The notes beneath the pieces are model-generated. The model saw only the letters and a list, made by a program, of their open reading frames with translations. It did no database searches and was not told where the DNA came from. Position numbers and translations under genes: made by a program. 64,000 bases of DNA from Lysobacterales bacterium (lineage in GTDB: Bacteria > Pseudomonadota > Gammaproteobacteria > Xanthomonadales > Xanthomonadaceae). Below are positions 7,740 through 17,432 of the stretch, in pieces. Location: the NCBI GenBank assembly GCA_017302135.1, contig JAFLDZ010000003.1, forward strand, positions 62,001 through 126,000, read 5' to 3'. Within the stretch, counting starts at the first letter, position 1. Each line of letters begins with the position of its first letter.

Positions 7740-9476
7740 TCAGCGCTGCAGCAGTGCCCGCGTCGCGTAGTGCGGCATCATCCGTTCCGGTGCGCCCGGC
7801 TCCGGCGGCCTGCGCAACCGCTTGCGCAGATTGGCGTCGACGCGCTGGCGCAGCGCGATGCCCGGCCTGAAATCCGCTGGCCCCTGGCGCGCGCGCATTT
7901 CGCGCTGCATCGCCGCAGTCGACATCCGTTTGCCGCTGTCGCGCGGCACGTTCGCCAGCGAAATCGCGAACACATCGGTGCGGTTGTCGTCGGCGCCGCT
8001 GTTGTTGGTACGCACATGGAACGGGAGGAACTCGCCGCCTGCGCTCATCAATCCCTGGTAATCGCCGACGAACAGGCCACGCGCGAAGGGTGCGAAGTTC
8101 ATGTCGAACGGCTCGGCGATACGCAGATCGCGCCACGTCGCGCCACCATCGCGCGAGTGCGCCAGCCAGCTGTCGGTGATCAGCGGCGCCGTGGCGGTAT
8201 CGCTGCGCAGATCGTAATAGGTCACGCCGACGGTGCCGTCGGCCAAGACGTGAATGCTCGGCGTGAATGCGGGCACATTCGGCGCGCCGTTGACGCGCAA
8301 CGGCGTCGACCACGTCAGCCCGCCGTCGCTGGAGCGCGAGACCGCGATGCCATCGTGGAGGCCACCGCTGAAACGCGAATCCTGCCATGCGACATAGACC
8401 TCGCCGTTCGGCCCCACCGCGATCTCAGGCACGATCGCGCCATCGCGCACCGCCGTACCCGACACGGGGTCGCTGACCCCGATCCCCAGCATGTCGGCGA
8501 TGTACACCGGTGCCGACCAGGTGCTGCCGCGATCGAGCGAGCGGATCACCGCGACCCGGGCGCGCTGCAAGCCGCCGAGCGGACTGTCGATCTGCGCGAA
8601 CACATCAAGCAACAAACCGCCCGGCAGCACCACCACGATATTGCCGATGGTCTGGTTGCGCGTGCCGGGATCGAAGATCGGCCGCGCCTGCTCCCAACTG
8701 GCGCCGTTGTTGGTGCTGCGTGCGAGATAGGCGGGGCCGGTATTGTTGGCGTCGATCAGGCGATCCCACACCGCATAGACATAATTGGCGTCGAAAGGAT
8801 CGGCGGTGATCGCATTCTTGTCGTTGAATGCGGCCGCGCCATCGAGGATCAGGGTTGCGGGGTTGGTCCAGGTGCGGCCGTGATCGAAGGAGCGGCTGGC
8901 CAGCATCGTATTGATGTCGGCATTGGTAGACAGCGACATCGCATGGACCACGCCGTTCGGCGAATACGACACCCACGGATCGGACGCGCGTTGATAGTCG
9001 CCACCGTTCATGACCGTGCCGCCGCCGCAGCGCGAGAACGGCAGCGCGCGACGCGTCCAGTTGCGACCGCCGTCCAGCGACGTCGCCGCGACCAGCGCGC
9101 GCGCCGAACCGTTCGACCAGCGATCCTGCTGCCAGGCGCCGACGAGGATGTTCGGATTGGTGGGATGCGCCGCGAGATGCGGCTCGACCTCGGCTCCGAT
9201 GTAAACGGTCCCGCCGACCAGCGCGCCATCGCAGCCCGGGGTGAGCGGCGAAAGCCCGGTGACGGGATAGGACTGCGGCCCGGCCAGGACCGCCGGCTGC
9301 GGACCGCCGGTGATGCGCGGCTTTTCGCCGACGGCACCGACCGTCGGCCCCATCGAGGAAGACGGCAACGCACGGAGCGAGGGGTTCGCCGTCTCCGGTT
9401 GTGTGGATGGGCTGCACGCAGACAGCGCGACAGGCAGCGAGAACACGAGACAGATATTCTGAACGGACTTCGACAT
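7740..9476 (-). CDS. sialidase-like (BNR/Asp-box) lipoprotein
   Basis: A protein of 578 residues. ATG 9476 follows GGAGA five bases away; the N-terminus MSKSVQNICLVFSLPVALSAC ends in a lipobox, so this is an envelope lipoprotein. At least six Asp-box repeats (S-x-D-x-G-x-x-W type) are visible: SLDGGRNW, SFDHGRTW, STNNGASW, SLDRGSTW, SSDGGLTW and SRDGGATW. These mark the six-bladed sialidase propeller. The catalytic Arg triad and Tyr of true neuraminidases cannot be placed by eye, so enzyme activity is not established. The C-terminal ~60 residues are Arg-rich and outside the propeller. An open frame extends to 9602 but the signal sets the start. Confidence 0.8.
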   Translation of the reverse strand: MSKSVQNICLVFSLPVALSACSPSTQPETANPSLRALPSSSMGPTVGAVGEKPRITGGPQPAVLAGPQSYPVTGLSPLTPGCDGALVGGTVYIGAEVEPHLAAHPTNPNILVGAWQQDRWSNGSARALVAATSLDGGRNWTRRALPFSRCGGGTVMNGGDYQRASDPWVSYSPNGVVHAMSLSTNADINTMLASRSFDHGRTWTNPATLILDGAAAFNDKNAITADPFDANYVYAVWDRLIDANNTGPAYLARSTNNGASWEQARPIFDPGTRNQTIGNIVVVLPGGLLLDVFAQIDSPLGGLQRARVAVIRSLDRGSTWSAPVYIADMLGIGVSDPVSGTAVRDGAIVPEIAVGPNGEVYVAWQDSRFSGGLHDGIAVSRSSDGGLTWSTPLRVNGAPNVPAFTPSIHVLADGTVGVTYYDLRSDTATAPLITDSWLAHSRDGGATWRDLRIAEPFDMNFAPFARGLFVGDYQGLMSAGGEFLPFHVRTNNSGADDNRTDVFAISLANVPRDSGKRMSTAAMQREMRARQGPADFRPGIALRQRVDANLRKRLRRPPEPGAPERMMPHYATRALLQR

Positions 9477-9721
9477 ACGATCTCCGGACACCCACTGCAT
9501 ACGCATATCACCCCTGTTCGACATTGCGCCGGACGCTTCGACACCTTGGCCACGCCGATGGCGGGCGCCCGAATGCAGAGCCGTCGGCTTCAGCTCCAGC
9601 ATAGGACAAAGCGCTTGCCCGGGCTTGGCGGCTTGCGCCGCCAGGCCTCAGGGACAGCGGTGACGCCCGGTCGCCTGCGCACCGCAGCGTTCAAGAAGGG
9701 TGGCAGGTTACAGTCGCGCAC

Positions 9722-10864
9722 ATGATCGAACCCGTCCGGCCCCGCGCGTGGCGAATCGCGTTGAGTTCCGCATGCCTGTCGTTGCCATGCCTGTCGCTGC
9801 TCATCGTCCTGCTCGCAGGCTGCGACACCGGCCCGCCGCCGCCCACGCCCGAACAGGTGCGCGCGCAGCTCAAACGGCTGATGCCGGCATCGGTCCAGGA
9901 TCGCGCCGGTTGGGCGGCCGACATCCAGGCGGCGTTCGCGGCGCTCGACATCGAACCATCAGCGCAGAACCTGTGCTCGGCGCTGGCCATCACCGAGCAG
10001 GAATCCACCTACAGCGCCAATCCGACGGTGCCGGGTCTGGGCAAGATCGCGCGCACCGAGATCGAACAGCGCGCCGGGCGCTACAAGATTCCCGCGTTCG
10101 CGGTGCGCGCAGCGCTGCGGATGAAATCGCCCAACGGCGACACCTGGGACACGCGCATCGCTGCGGTGCGCACCGAGAAGGAACTCAGCGATATCTTCGA
10201 GGAAATGATTTCGCGGGTGCCGATGGGCAAACGCCTGCTCGCCCGCGCCAACCCGGTGCGCACCGGCGGGCCGATGCAGGTCAGCATCGCGTTCGCCGAA
10301 GCGCACGCCAGGGAGCGCCCCTACCCGTACACCGTCGACGGCTCCATCCGCCACGAAGTGTTCACCCGCCGCGGCGGGATGTATTTCGGCATCGCGCATC
10401 TGCTCGGCTATCCTGCGTCGTACGACAAGCCGCTGTTCCGGTTCGCCGATTTCAACGCCGGCCGCTACGCCAGCCGCAACGCCGCGTTCCAGAACGCGGT
10501 GGCGGTGTCGACCGGCATTCCGCTGGACCTCGACGGCGATCTGATCCGCTACCGCAAAAGCAAGGACGGCGACAAGATCAGCGCAACCGAAAAGGCGGTG
10601 GTCACACTCACCTCAACACTCGGCATGACGTCCGACGACATCCATCGCGCCTTGTCCGGCGCTCATCGCCATGATTTCGAGAACAGCGCGTTGTACCGCC
10701 GCGTGTTCGAGTTGGCCGACAAGCGCAACGGCAAATCGCTGCCGCGCGCGACGCTGCCGCGGATCCGTCTGCACAGCCCGAAGATCACCCGCAAGCTCAC
10801 CACCGAATGGTTCGCGACGCGGGTGAATCAGCGCTATCAACGCTGCATGAAGAAAGCGAAGTAG
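9722..10864 (+). CDS. DUF1615 family lipoprotein
   Basis: A protein of 380 residues. The signal peptide ends at LLAGC, a lipobox, followed by a Pro-rich linker. The mature part matches the DUF1615 family, with ALAITEQESTYSANP near residue 90, FVYTVDGSIRHEVFTRRGGMYFG-like blocks near 200 and a helical C-terminus. The Glu in ITEQES sits as in lysozyme-like lytic transglycosylases, so a peptidoglycan role is a reasonable guess. It is divergent from the sialidase-like gene across a 245-base gap that holds no other gene I can support. Confidence 0.75.
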   Translation: MIEPVRPRAWRIALSSACLSLPCLSLLIVLLAGCDTGPPPPTPEQVRAQLKRLMPASVQDRAGWAADIQAAFAALDIEPSAQNLCSALAITEQESTYSANPTVPGLGKIARTEIEQRAGRYKIPAFAVRAALRMKSPNGDTWDTRIAAVRTEKELSDIFEEMISRVPMGKRLLARANPVRTGGPMQVSIAFAEAHARERPYPYTVDGSIRHEVFTRRGGMYFGIAHLLGYPASYDKPLFRFADFNAGRYASRNAAFQNAVAVSTGIPLDLDGDLIRYRKSKDGDKISATEKAVVTLTSTLGMTSDDIHRALSGAHRHDFENSALYRRVFELADKRNGKSLPRATLPRIRLHSPKITRKLTTEWFATRVNQRYQRCMKKAK

Positions 10865-10883
10865 CCGGGACCAGTAGCCGGGA

Positions 10884-11741
10884 TCAATCGCGCTCTTCGG
10901 CTTCTTCGCGGCCCTGCTGGCGGATGATCGCTTCCTGGCGCGCGTCTTCGATCGACAGTTGCACCGCACGCACGTCGGCGCGGCGGGTGTCGAATTTGAA
11001 ACGCCCGGTCAACGCAGTGTCCGGGCGCAGATCGCCCTTTTCGTACAACGCCCACATCTCTTCGCCGTAGTGCGTCTCCGCCAGTTCAGGGGCGAAGCGG
11101 CTCAGCGTATCGCGCACATTGTGCACATCGCGCAGCAGCATCTTGCGCGCTTCGTTGTTGCCGGCAGCGCTGACCACCTGCGGGAAATCGATCAGCACCG
11201 GGCCGTCGGGCGTCGCCAGCACGTTGTATTCGGACAGATCGCCGTGGATCAGGCCCACGCACAGCATGCGCACCACATCGCCGATCAGCCGCGCGTGGTA
11301 AGCGCGGGCTTCATCGGCGGTCAGCTCCACTTCGCCCAGACGCGGCGCGCTGTGGCCGTCGGCGTCGGTCACCAGATCCATCACCAGCACGCCGTGGAAA
11401 TAGCCGTACGCGCGGGGCACATGCACGCCGGCCTCGGCCAACGCGAACAGCGCGTCGACCTCGGCGTGCTTCCAGGCTTCTTCCTGCTCTTTGCGGCCGA
11501 ATTTTGTAGCCTTGCCGATCGCCCGGGACTGCCGGCTGCCGCGCACCTTGCGGCCCTCCTGGTACTGCACCCGCGCCTGGAAACTGCGTTGCGCCATGTC
11601 CTTGTAGACCTTCGCGCAGCGGATCTCATCGCCCACGCGCACCACGTAGACCGACGCTTCCTTGCCGCTTTTCAGCGGACGCAGGACTTCGTCGATCACA
11701 CCGTCGTCGATCAAAGGTTGCAGTCCTTTGGGGGTCTTCAT
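10884..11741 (-). CDS. bacterial RIO1-type serine protein kinase (PA4780-like)
   Basis: A protein of 285 residues. The start MKTPKGL at 11741 matches the conserved N-terminus of this family, so I preferred it to upstream starts although its ribosome-binding site is weak. Visible kinase elements are the ATP-contact strand SGKEASVYVV, the lysine in CAKVYKD, EGRKVRGSRQSRA, the catalytic loop LIHGDLSEYNVL with its Asp and Asn, and the metal-binding Asp in LIDFPQ. It is a cytoplasmic Ser/Thr kinase of the RIO1 group; the physiological substrate is unknown. It stands alone. Confidence 0.9.
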   Translation of the reverse strand: MKTPKGLQPLIDDGVIDEVLRPLKSGKEASVYVVRVGDEIRCAKVYKDMAQRSFQARVQYQEGRKVRGSRQSRAIGKATKFGRKEQEEAWKHAEVDALFALAEAGVHVPRAYGYFHGVLVMDLVTDADGHSAPRLGEVELTADEARAYHARLIGDVVRMLCVGLIHGDLSEYNVLATPDGPVLIDFPQVVSAAGNNEARKMLLRDVHNVRDTLSRFAPELAETHYGEEMWALYEKGDLRPDTALTGRFKFDTRRADVRAVQLSIEDARQEAIIRQQGREEAEERD

Positions 11742-11892
11742 TGCGTCATGGGTTGCGGGGGGAAGCGCTATTGTCGCCCAGTTGGCGGTCATGCGCTTGA
11801 AGTCGATCCATGCAATGACAGCCGTCGCAAGGGATTGGCGTCTCAGGGGCGGATTACAGAATCCTGAAACAGCGGGTGCCCGACTCCATCGG

Positions 11893-11927
11893 CAAATAAA
11901 GAGGGACGGCGTGCGCCGTCCCCCTCT
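11893..11927 (-). terminator. rho-independent terminator of the glycine-zipper gene
   Basis: On the minus strand GGGACGGCG and CGCCGTCCC pair with a two-base loop, flanked by AGAG/CTCT, and are followed by the T-rich TCTTTATTT. It lies 16 bases after the stop of the gene ending at 11943. Confidence 0.75.
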
Positions 11928-11942
11928 GGACAAGGTCAGCGC

Positions 11943-12458
11943 TTACTTGCCATCGCGATCGCTGTCGCCCGGGGTCGCGCGTTCGACACGGTCCCATGCG
12001 GCGCGCGTCGCTTGCCTGGCTTCTTCCCACGACAACCGTGCATTGCCGCGACCGGACTCGTACTCGCGCTGCAGATCGGATTCGACTTCCTCGAACCGCT
12101 TGCCTTCATAGCGCGAGCGCGCTTCGTAGCCCGTGCGGTAGGCCGGGGCATAGTCCTCGTAGTGATGGCTTTTCACGTAATAGGGCTCACGCTCGTATTG
12201 CCCGCGCCAGTAGGCCTCTTCGACCGTGGGATTGACCGCTTCGCCCACGCCTTTACCCGCCAGACCACCCACCACCGCACCTACGGCCGCACCTGCCACC
12301 ACGCCGACCGGACCGCCAACCGCACCGATCGCGGCGCCGGTGGCGCCACCCGCCACGGCACCGACACCGGTCCCGATCGGATGCGAACCCGGCGCTCCGG
12401 TGATCGGATCCCGGTTCAAATCGTTGTCGCGCACGTCTTTATCGAACTTGTCGTTCAT
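11943..12458 (-). CDS. glycine-zipper protein
   Basis: A protein of 171 residues starting at ATG 12458 behind AAGGTG. After ~35 polar residues comes a glycine-zipper stretch (about residues 30-70) with repeated GxxxG steps such as GAVAGGATGAAIGAVGG. The second half is highly charged, Tyr- and Glu/Arg-rich (YWRGQYEREPYY, YEARSRYEGKRFEEVE). There is no signal peptide. Zipper segments of this kind insert into or oligomerise at membranes; related proteins are often stress-induced. The hairpin at 11893-11927 ends the transcript. Exact function unknown. Confidence 0.75.
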   Translation of the reverse strand: MNDKFDKDVRDNDLNRDPITGAPGSHPIGTGVGAVAGGATGAAIGAVGGPVGVVAGAAVGAVVGGLAGKGVGEAVNPTVEEAYWRGQYEREPYYVKSHHYEDYAPAYRTGYEARSRYEGKRFEEVESDLQREYESGRGNARLSWEEARQATRAAWDRVERATPGDSDRDGK

Positions 12459-12650
12459 TGCATTCACCTTCGATGGGGGACACCTCGACAATTCGTCGAA
12501 GCTGAGCGAAACGGCGCAACATCCATGCCATTGCCGGATCCCTGATCGCTGCTGGTGTTTACAGGCGATTGCCCATCGACGCTTCTCGTGGATCGCACGA
12601 CACCCGTGCATTCGGCATGAAGACCGCTCCAAGCGCATGCTGGCGAGATG

Positions 12651-13322
12651 TCACATCTCGGGCGTGTCGTTCTCGATGGCACGCATCGCTTCTGCATTGC
12701 GCCTGTTCCAGTCCGCCAATCCCCTCGCATCCACATCAGGATTGTTCGCGCGATGCTGCGCACGGATTTCGCTGGGAATCACGTCGATCTGTCGCTTGGC
12801 CTGCAGAAAGGCGCGGTCGCCCGGGGCGAGCTGACAATTGCGGCTCAGGATTTCCAGATCGTCGCCGTTGGTGGCCGCACCGCTCTGCAGATTGACGACG
12901 ACGCCAAGCGTATCGCCGAGCGATTCGAGTTCCAGACAGATCGCGTCGATCGTCGCGTACGACCGCGCTGGATTGCTCGAGACAATGACGAACAGATTCT
13001 CGCGATCGATCCATGCCACCGAGCGGACGCCGTCGATCCGACGCGCCGCCTGCCGCGCCGACTCGCGATCGACGCTGCGGGCTGGATCGGCCAGTTTGAT
13101 CGCCTTGCGGTAGTCCTCGGCGATCGCCTGCAGGTTGGCTTCGACGGTCCGTTGATCGCCCACCGCAGCGGCAGCACGGCTGACAGCGATACGTGCGGCC
13201 AGTTCGACCGGGTCCAGAGGCTGCCCCGCCTGCTGCGGCTTGCGTTCGGGAGGCTCGGCAGTACGCGTGCAGGCAAGCATCGAACCGCATGCGAACAACG
13301 CCAGGACCAGAATCCGATTCAT
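12651..13322 (-). CDS. lipoprotein with C-terminal tail shared with its neighbour
   Basis: A protein of 223 residues. ATG 13322 has GGAG eight bases upstream; a GTG at 13331 is possible but less likely. The signal ends at SMLAC, a lipobox. The mature protein is mostly helical with two cysteines (AICLELE, SRNCQLA). The C-terminal 17 residues (RNAEAMRAIENDTPEM) closely resemble the end of the next gene upstream (13392-14165, ending RKADEAMRLIEDSTPEI). No family recognised. Same strand as the nuclease-like gene, 69 bases after its stop. Confidence 0.6.
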   Translation of the reverse strand: MNRILVLALFACGSMLACTRTAEPPERKPQQAGQPLDPVELAARIAVSRAAAAVGDQRTVEANLQAIAEDYRKAIKLADPARSVDRESARQAARRIDGVRSVAWIDRENLFVIVSSNPARSYATIDAICLELESLGDTLGVVVNLQSGAATNGDDLEILSRNCQLAPGDRAFLQAKRQIDVIPSEIRAQHRANNPDVDARGLADWNRRNAEAMRAIENDTPEM

Positions 13323-13391
13323 CGATGACACTCCACACCGCCCCCTGCGGCACCGGTCGATTCTACGACAGCCGATGCGGCCGGACGCCGG

Positions 13392-14165
13392 CTATATCTC
13401 CGGCGTACTGTCCTCGATCAACCGCATCGCCTCATCCGCCTTGCGCTGCGATTCGCGGATCTCGGCCTCGGTGGGAAGACGCGGCGGCGACGGTATGGGG
13501 CGCACCGGCTCGGCAACCGCCGGCTGCGGCGCGTGGATGACGACGGTCGACTGGACTGCCGGCGCGCGCGTATCCATGGCTGGCCCGGTGACTGGCTCGG
13601 TGGCGGTATCGGCGGTGCGGTCGAGCACTTCGCGGACGATGAGCACGAACGCGACCGCGAATGCCAATGCCATCAGCCAGAACAGCAGGTTCGCCCCCGA
13701 ACGTTGCGGGCGTGCGCGCACTGCGGACGCGGGCGTCGCGCGCGGTGGAGGTTCAGGCTCCGGCAAAGGCCCGAGCATCCCGCGCAGGGTCTCGCCATCA
13801 ATGAGCTTCACGTGCCCATGGCGCTGCGCGGCATCGATCGCCGCGCGGGTGAACTCTCCGCTGCTGACCAGGATCGCGCCGGTCGCGCCCTCGTTGACCA
13901 TCACCCCCAGCAGCTCATGCACCGCATTGTGCGGCACCTGCTTGGCGTTCCAGTGCTTGCACTGCACCAGCACGACCTCGGCATCGCGACGGATGCGCAG
14001 ATCCACACCGCCATCGAACTTCGCACCCGTGCCGCCGGTACCGCTGTGCTCGACCCACCAGCCGACTTCGCGGTAATACGTCGCGAGCAGGCGCTCCAGG
14101 TCCGCCCAGCCGATGCGGCTGAGCGCATCGTCATGGCGATGGCTGACGTTCTTGAGTCCGTGCAT
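13392..14165 (-). CDS. membrane-anchored Mrr-like restriction endonuclease-fold protein
   Basis: A protein of 257 residues. Residues 15-135 match the Mrr-type PD-(D/E)XK nuclease domain: the active-site Asp55 in DGGVDLRI and the Gln68-Cys-Lys70 in VLVQCKHW, followed by NAKQVPHNAVHELLG and GAILVSSGEFT. A membrane helix follows at 159-181, then a Pro-rich C-terminus. Such proteins may cut foreign or damaged DNA near the membrane; many Mrr-like proteins act on modified DNA. The start at 14165 removes 40 unlikely upstream residues. The C-terminal tail repeats that of the neighbouring lipoprotein. Confidence 0.8.
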   Translation of the reverse strand: MHGLKNVSHRHDDALSRIGWADLERLLATYYREVGWWVEHSGTGGTGAKFDGGVDLRIRRDAEVVLVQCKHWNAKQVPHNAVHELLGVMVNEGATGAILVSSGEFTRAAIDAAQRHGHVKLIDGETLRGMLGPLPEPEPPPRATPASAVRARPQRSGANLLFWLMALAFAVAFVLIVREVLDRTADTATEPVTGPAMDTRAPAVQSTVVIHAPQPAVAEPVRPIPSPPRLPTEAEIRESQRKADEAMRLIEDSTPEI

Positions 14166-14381
14166 CCCGCCCCCTGCGGAGTCCTTTGTTGCCGGCGATT
14201 CCGGCCGGCTCCCGATGCCGCCATGGTCACACACGATGGCCGGGAGCAGAAACCGCCGGCCAGGGACCCTACCGGCGCTGCCCACGATATCGGCGCCCGA
14301 CGCAAACCGGTCGGCGCCCCGGTTTGTCGGCCCACACCCACCCGATTACACTGGGGTTTCCCGCTATCGAGGCATTCCCAC

Positions 14382-14552
14382 TTGGCCAAGCCCAATTATT
14401 CGTTCGAAAAACGTCAGCGCGAGATCGCGAAGAAGAAGGAAAAGGACGAGAAAGACGCACGCAAGCGCGAGGCGCGCGAGGCCGCCAAGCAATCGTCCGG
14501 TTCCGGTGAAGCGTCGGCGGACGACAGCAACGACCCCACCACGACGGCCTGA
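14382..14552 (+). CDS. small highly charged protein, TTG start
   Basis: A protein of 56 residues beginning at a TTG codon (AKPNYSFEKRQREIAKKKE after the initiator), with GAGG nine bases upstream. The first ~35 residues are Lys/Glu/Arg-rich and helical, the end is Ser/Asp/Thr-rich. Short proteins with this AKPNYSFEKRQRE start are common in Xanthomonas relatives. Function unknown. It is divergent from the nuclease-like gene and converges on the amine oxidase gene. Confidence 0.7.
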   Translation: MAKPNYSFEKRQREIAKKKEKDEKDARKREAREAAKQSSGSGEASADDSNDPTTTA

Positions 14553-14634
14553 GTCGGCGTCGCGGTGGACCGGGCGGTCCCGCTCACGGGATCCGCCCTG
14601 ATGTCATCACTTCAGTTCCGCGGTTGGGGGCGGC

Positions 14635-16278
14635 TCAACGCACCCGGAACAGCGTGCAGGTCTCGGCTGCCGCACGCAGACCCGACAGCGCCGCGCCTTC
14701 CATGGTGCCCTGCCATTCGTAGAAGCTGCTGGTGTGCTCACCGGCGAACATCACGTTGCCGATCCGCTTCGCTTCGTTGTGGGCGATCATCGTGAAATAA
14801 CCCGGCCGGGCGTTGGTGTAGGCGCCCTTGCTGTACGGGTTGCGCGACCAGTTCTGGGCGAAGGCCAGGACATCGCCGCTGGCGGTGCGCTGCGCCGCCT
14901 GATGCGCGCCGGGCAATGCCGATTCGAGTTGATCGAGAAATGCCATTGCCTGTGCCTGCACGTTGCGCGGGGCCAGCGATTTCGCCGCTTCGCCGCCCAA
15001 CTGCGTGGTCAGCACCGCGCGGGTTTCGTTGCCGTTGTAGGCATTGGTTTCCCAGGTCGACTGCAGATGCGAACGATCGCCGAAACCGGTGCCGCTGGCG
15101 CCATGCCGGATGTACCAGTACGGCTGGTTGAAGCCGACCATCAGCTTGCTGTTGTCGCCCATCGCCGCGTGGTTGATGGCATAACGCTTCCACGCCGGCA
15201 GTTCCAGGCTGGCGTCGAGCTTCACGTCGCGCAGCACGCTGAAGGGGAGCGTCAGCACCACCGCGTCGTGATCGGTCTGCACGCCGCGCCCGGCGACATC
15301 GAAGGTCAGCCGCACGCGGCCGTTGGCGAGTTTGCGCACCGCGACCAGCTTGTGGCCGAGCTGCACCGGCGTCGGCAGGCGCGCGGCCAGGCCGGTCGCG
15401 ATGCGGTCGTTGCCGTCGACCACGTGGAAGCCCTCGCCACCCACGAGACCGTTCGCCTGGCCGACCTGCGCGAACTTGCCGCGCTTGTCGCCATGCACGA
15501 AGCGCAGGAAGCTGATCGAACTCAATTCATCGACTCCCGCGCCGTATTCGGCGGCGTAGGCCGCGCCGATCACCTTGCGCAATAGACCACCCGCGCCCTG
15601 CAGGGTGAGGTAATCGTCCAGGGTCATCAGATCGAACAGTTCGTCGGTCTCGGTATAGCGGTCGGCGATCGGGCTGCCCAGCGCGGACAGATCCGCGCCC
15701 ATCGACGCCGCGAACGCGCGATATTCCTCGACCACCTGCGCCTCGGAATAGGTGCGGCCGTCGAAGTGATAGAACGGATTGCCCGGCAGCATCGATACGT
15801 CTTCGAGCGGCAGATTCAGCGCGCGGGCGTAGCCGATCATGGTGTGATGCGACGTGCCGATGAACTCGCCGCCGCGTTCCGCGACCTGGCCCGGGAAAAA
15901 CCCGCGCAGCGTTGAGCAACGACCACCGACGTGACCCGCCGCCTCGAACACCTGCGCGGTCACGCCCTTGCGCGCCAGCTCGGAGGCGCAGCTCAAGCCG
16001 GCCAGGCCGGCACCCACCACCGCGACATTGCTGCCGACGATCATGCGCCGCAGCCTCGCGGCACCGGCCCACGCCGTGGGCGTCATCGCGCCGGCCGCAG
16101 CCGTCGCCACGCCCGCCACCGCACCCTGCGTGAAGCGACGGCGACTGGCGTCGCGCACGGCCTCCTGGACATCGGCGTCGCGCTCAATGGTCTCCTGCGC
16201 ACTCTGTCCCGTTTTTTCGGCTTGCGCGGCCAAGCGCGCCAAGCGCAGCAACTGCGCCATCATCGAACTGCGACTCAT
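14635..16278 (-). CDS. FAD-dependent amine oxidase, Tat-exported
   Basis: A protein of 547 residues. A twin-arginine signal occurs at about residue 47 (SRRRFTQG followed by an Ala-rich hydrophobic stretch), after an unusually long N-terminal leader, so it is probably exported folded with FAD. The dinucleotide-binding motif VAVVGAGLAGLSCASELA with FEA downstream and GGRCS marks the FAD domain. The C-terminal block GNVMFAGEHTSSFYEWQGTMEGA is the second FAD contact of flavin monoamine oxidases. The reaction is presumably oxidative deamination of an amine or amino acid. ATG 16278 follows GGGGGA. Confidence 0.85.
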   Translation of the reverse strand: MSRSSMMAQLLRLARLAAQAEKTGQSAQETIERDADVQEAVRDASRRRFTQGAVAGVATAAAGAMTPTAWAGAARLRRMIVGSNVAVVGAGLAGLSCASELARKGVTAQVFEAAGHVGGRCSTLRGFFPGQVAERGGEFIGTSHHTMIGYARALNLPLEDVSMLPGNPFYHFDGRTYSEAQVVEEYRAFAASMGADLSALGSPIADRYTETDELFDLMTLDDYLTLQGAGGLLRKVIGAAYAAEYGAGVDELSSISFLRFVHGDKRGKFAQVGQANGLVGGEGFHVVDGNDRIATGLAARLPTPVQLGHKLVAVRKLANGRVRLTFDVAGRGVQTDHDAVVLTLPFSVLRDVKLDASLELPAWKRYAINHAAMGDNSKLMVGFNQPYWYIRHGASGTGFGDRSHLQSTWETNAYNGNETRAVLTTQLGGEAAKSLAPRNVQAQAMAFLDQLESALPGAHQAAQRTASGDVLAFAQNWSRNPYSKGAYTNARPGYFTMIAHNEAKRIGNVMFAGEHTSSFYEWQGTMEGAALSGLRAAAETCTLFRVR

Positions 16279-16564
16279 GTAATTCCCCCGGATTGTCGTC
16301 GTGCCCATAGAAATGCCGGGCCGCCCAGCGGGCGGCGGGTCGTCCCTGGACCGGCCCGAGCCCGAATCCCCCGATCCGGACTGATCTCAACGCCTCACGG
16401 CGCACGTGAGGATAGTACCGCAGCCGGGCTCGGCGCGGCATCTGCGGATATCGCACCAAACCGGACCGGCGGTGACGCCTGTCATCCGCCGTCGGTCTTC
16501 CGCGTCCGGGATCAACCTCCAAAACATCAGTGGGCGCGCACGGCGGACGGATGTCCGCTGTCGA

Positions 16565-17293
16565 TCAATACACCGGCTTGAACAACGATTCCACTTCGAC
16601 GACCTGCCCGTCCGATTTGATATCGATGTAGTTGCGGTACTCGATATCCGTTCTTCTCGTGCGTTCTTCCAGCCCGTAATGCGTCACGTTGTCCGTACCG
16701 TAGATGCCGTAACTGATCTCCGAACTGCCCACCGGCACCGATACATTGAAATTGCTGGTGACGTAGGCAGCGGAGTACACGATGTACCGGCCGGGCTTCA
16801 GATCGGTGAAGGTATAGCGGCCGTACTGGTCGCTCTTGACGACTTTTCGATAGTCCAGCGCCGCATCGTCGAAAAATACCTGCTTGGGTCTGCGGTTCTG
16901 CGGAACGATCGGCATCTTCAGCTTGCGGTAGACATGCTTGTCCAGCAGCTTCATGAATTCGACCATGTGCGGCGTGGCGGGATACAGAAACACATCGATC
17001 CCTTCCATCGTCCTGACCGGGTTCGGCGGAAGCAGCGCGTAGTTGCCGAACTGATCGAGCCGATGGAACACCACGCCACGGATCGTCGAGGTGCCGGGCG
17101 CCATCGCCCGGGCCGCTTGCTGCGGGTCGAAGGGCGTCTCCGGCCGATACACGAGCGGCTGCGCGACCTCTGCCTGACGGTCCGCATTGCGCAGCACGTT
17201 GCCCGCCATCAGCGCGGGGCTCGCCGTGAAGCCGCACAGCAGCGCTGCTGCTCCGAGCCAAGAAAGCATACGGACACGACGCAAACCATTCAT
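16565..17293 (-). CDS. exported protein with carboxypeptidase-regulatory-like beta domain
   Basis: A protein of 242 residues. The signal peptide spans about residues 1-30. The segment STIRGVVFHRLDQFGNY and, near residue 170, VVKSDQYGRYTFTDLKPGRYIVY match the transthyretin-like fold of carboxypeptidase regulatory domains, split by a ~75-residue insert with FLYPATPHMVEFM. It is therefore an extracytoplasmic beta-sandwich protein of unknown partner. No enzyme residues are visible. A 286-base gap without a supportable gene separates it from the amine oxidase. Confidence 0.65.
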   Translation of the reverse strand: MNGLRRVRMLSWLGAAALLCGFTASPALMAGNVLRNADRQAEVAQPLVYRPETPFDPQQAARAMAPGTSTIRGVVFHRLDQFGNYALLPPNPVRTMEGIDVFLYPATPHMVEFMKLLDKHVYRKLKMPIVPQNRRPKQVFFDDAALDYRKVVKSDQYGRYTFTDLKPGRYIVYSAAYVTSNFNVSVPVGSSEISYGIYGTDNVTHYGLEERTRRTDIEYRNYIDIKSDGQVVEVESLFKPVY

Positions 17294-17432
17294 TCAAAGC
17301 CTCCAGAACCCGAAATGTCGAAACTTGTGCGGGCACTGTATCGAGCCACGCCCGCCATGGACGCATTCTATCGCGCCGGGCGTGTCGCCCTGAATTTCTT
17401 GATGGAGATTGCCGCGCGCAGTGCCTACGGGC

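Noticed and set aside
7770..9725. Plus-strand frame of about 650 codons over the sialidase-like gene
   Set aside because: Antisense shadow: the minus strand has Asp boxes, a lipobox and a ribosome-binding site.
17314..17432. Plus-strand start MSKLVRALYRATPAMDAFYR
   Set aside because: Looks protein-like for about 40 residues but has no ribosome-binding site and runs into antisense of the frameshifted membrane gene.
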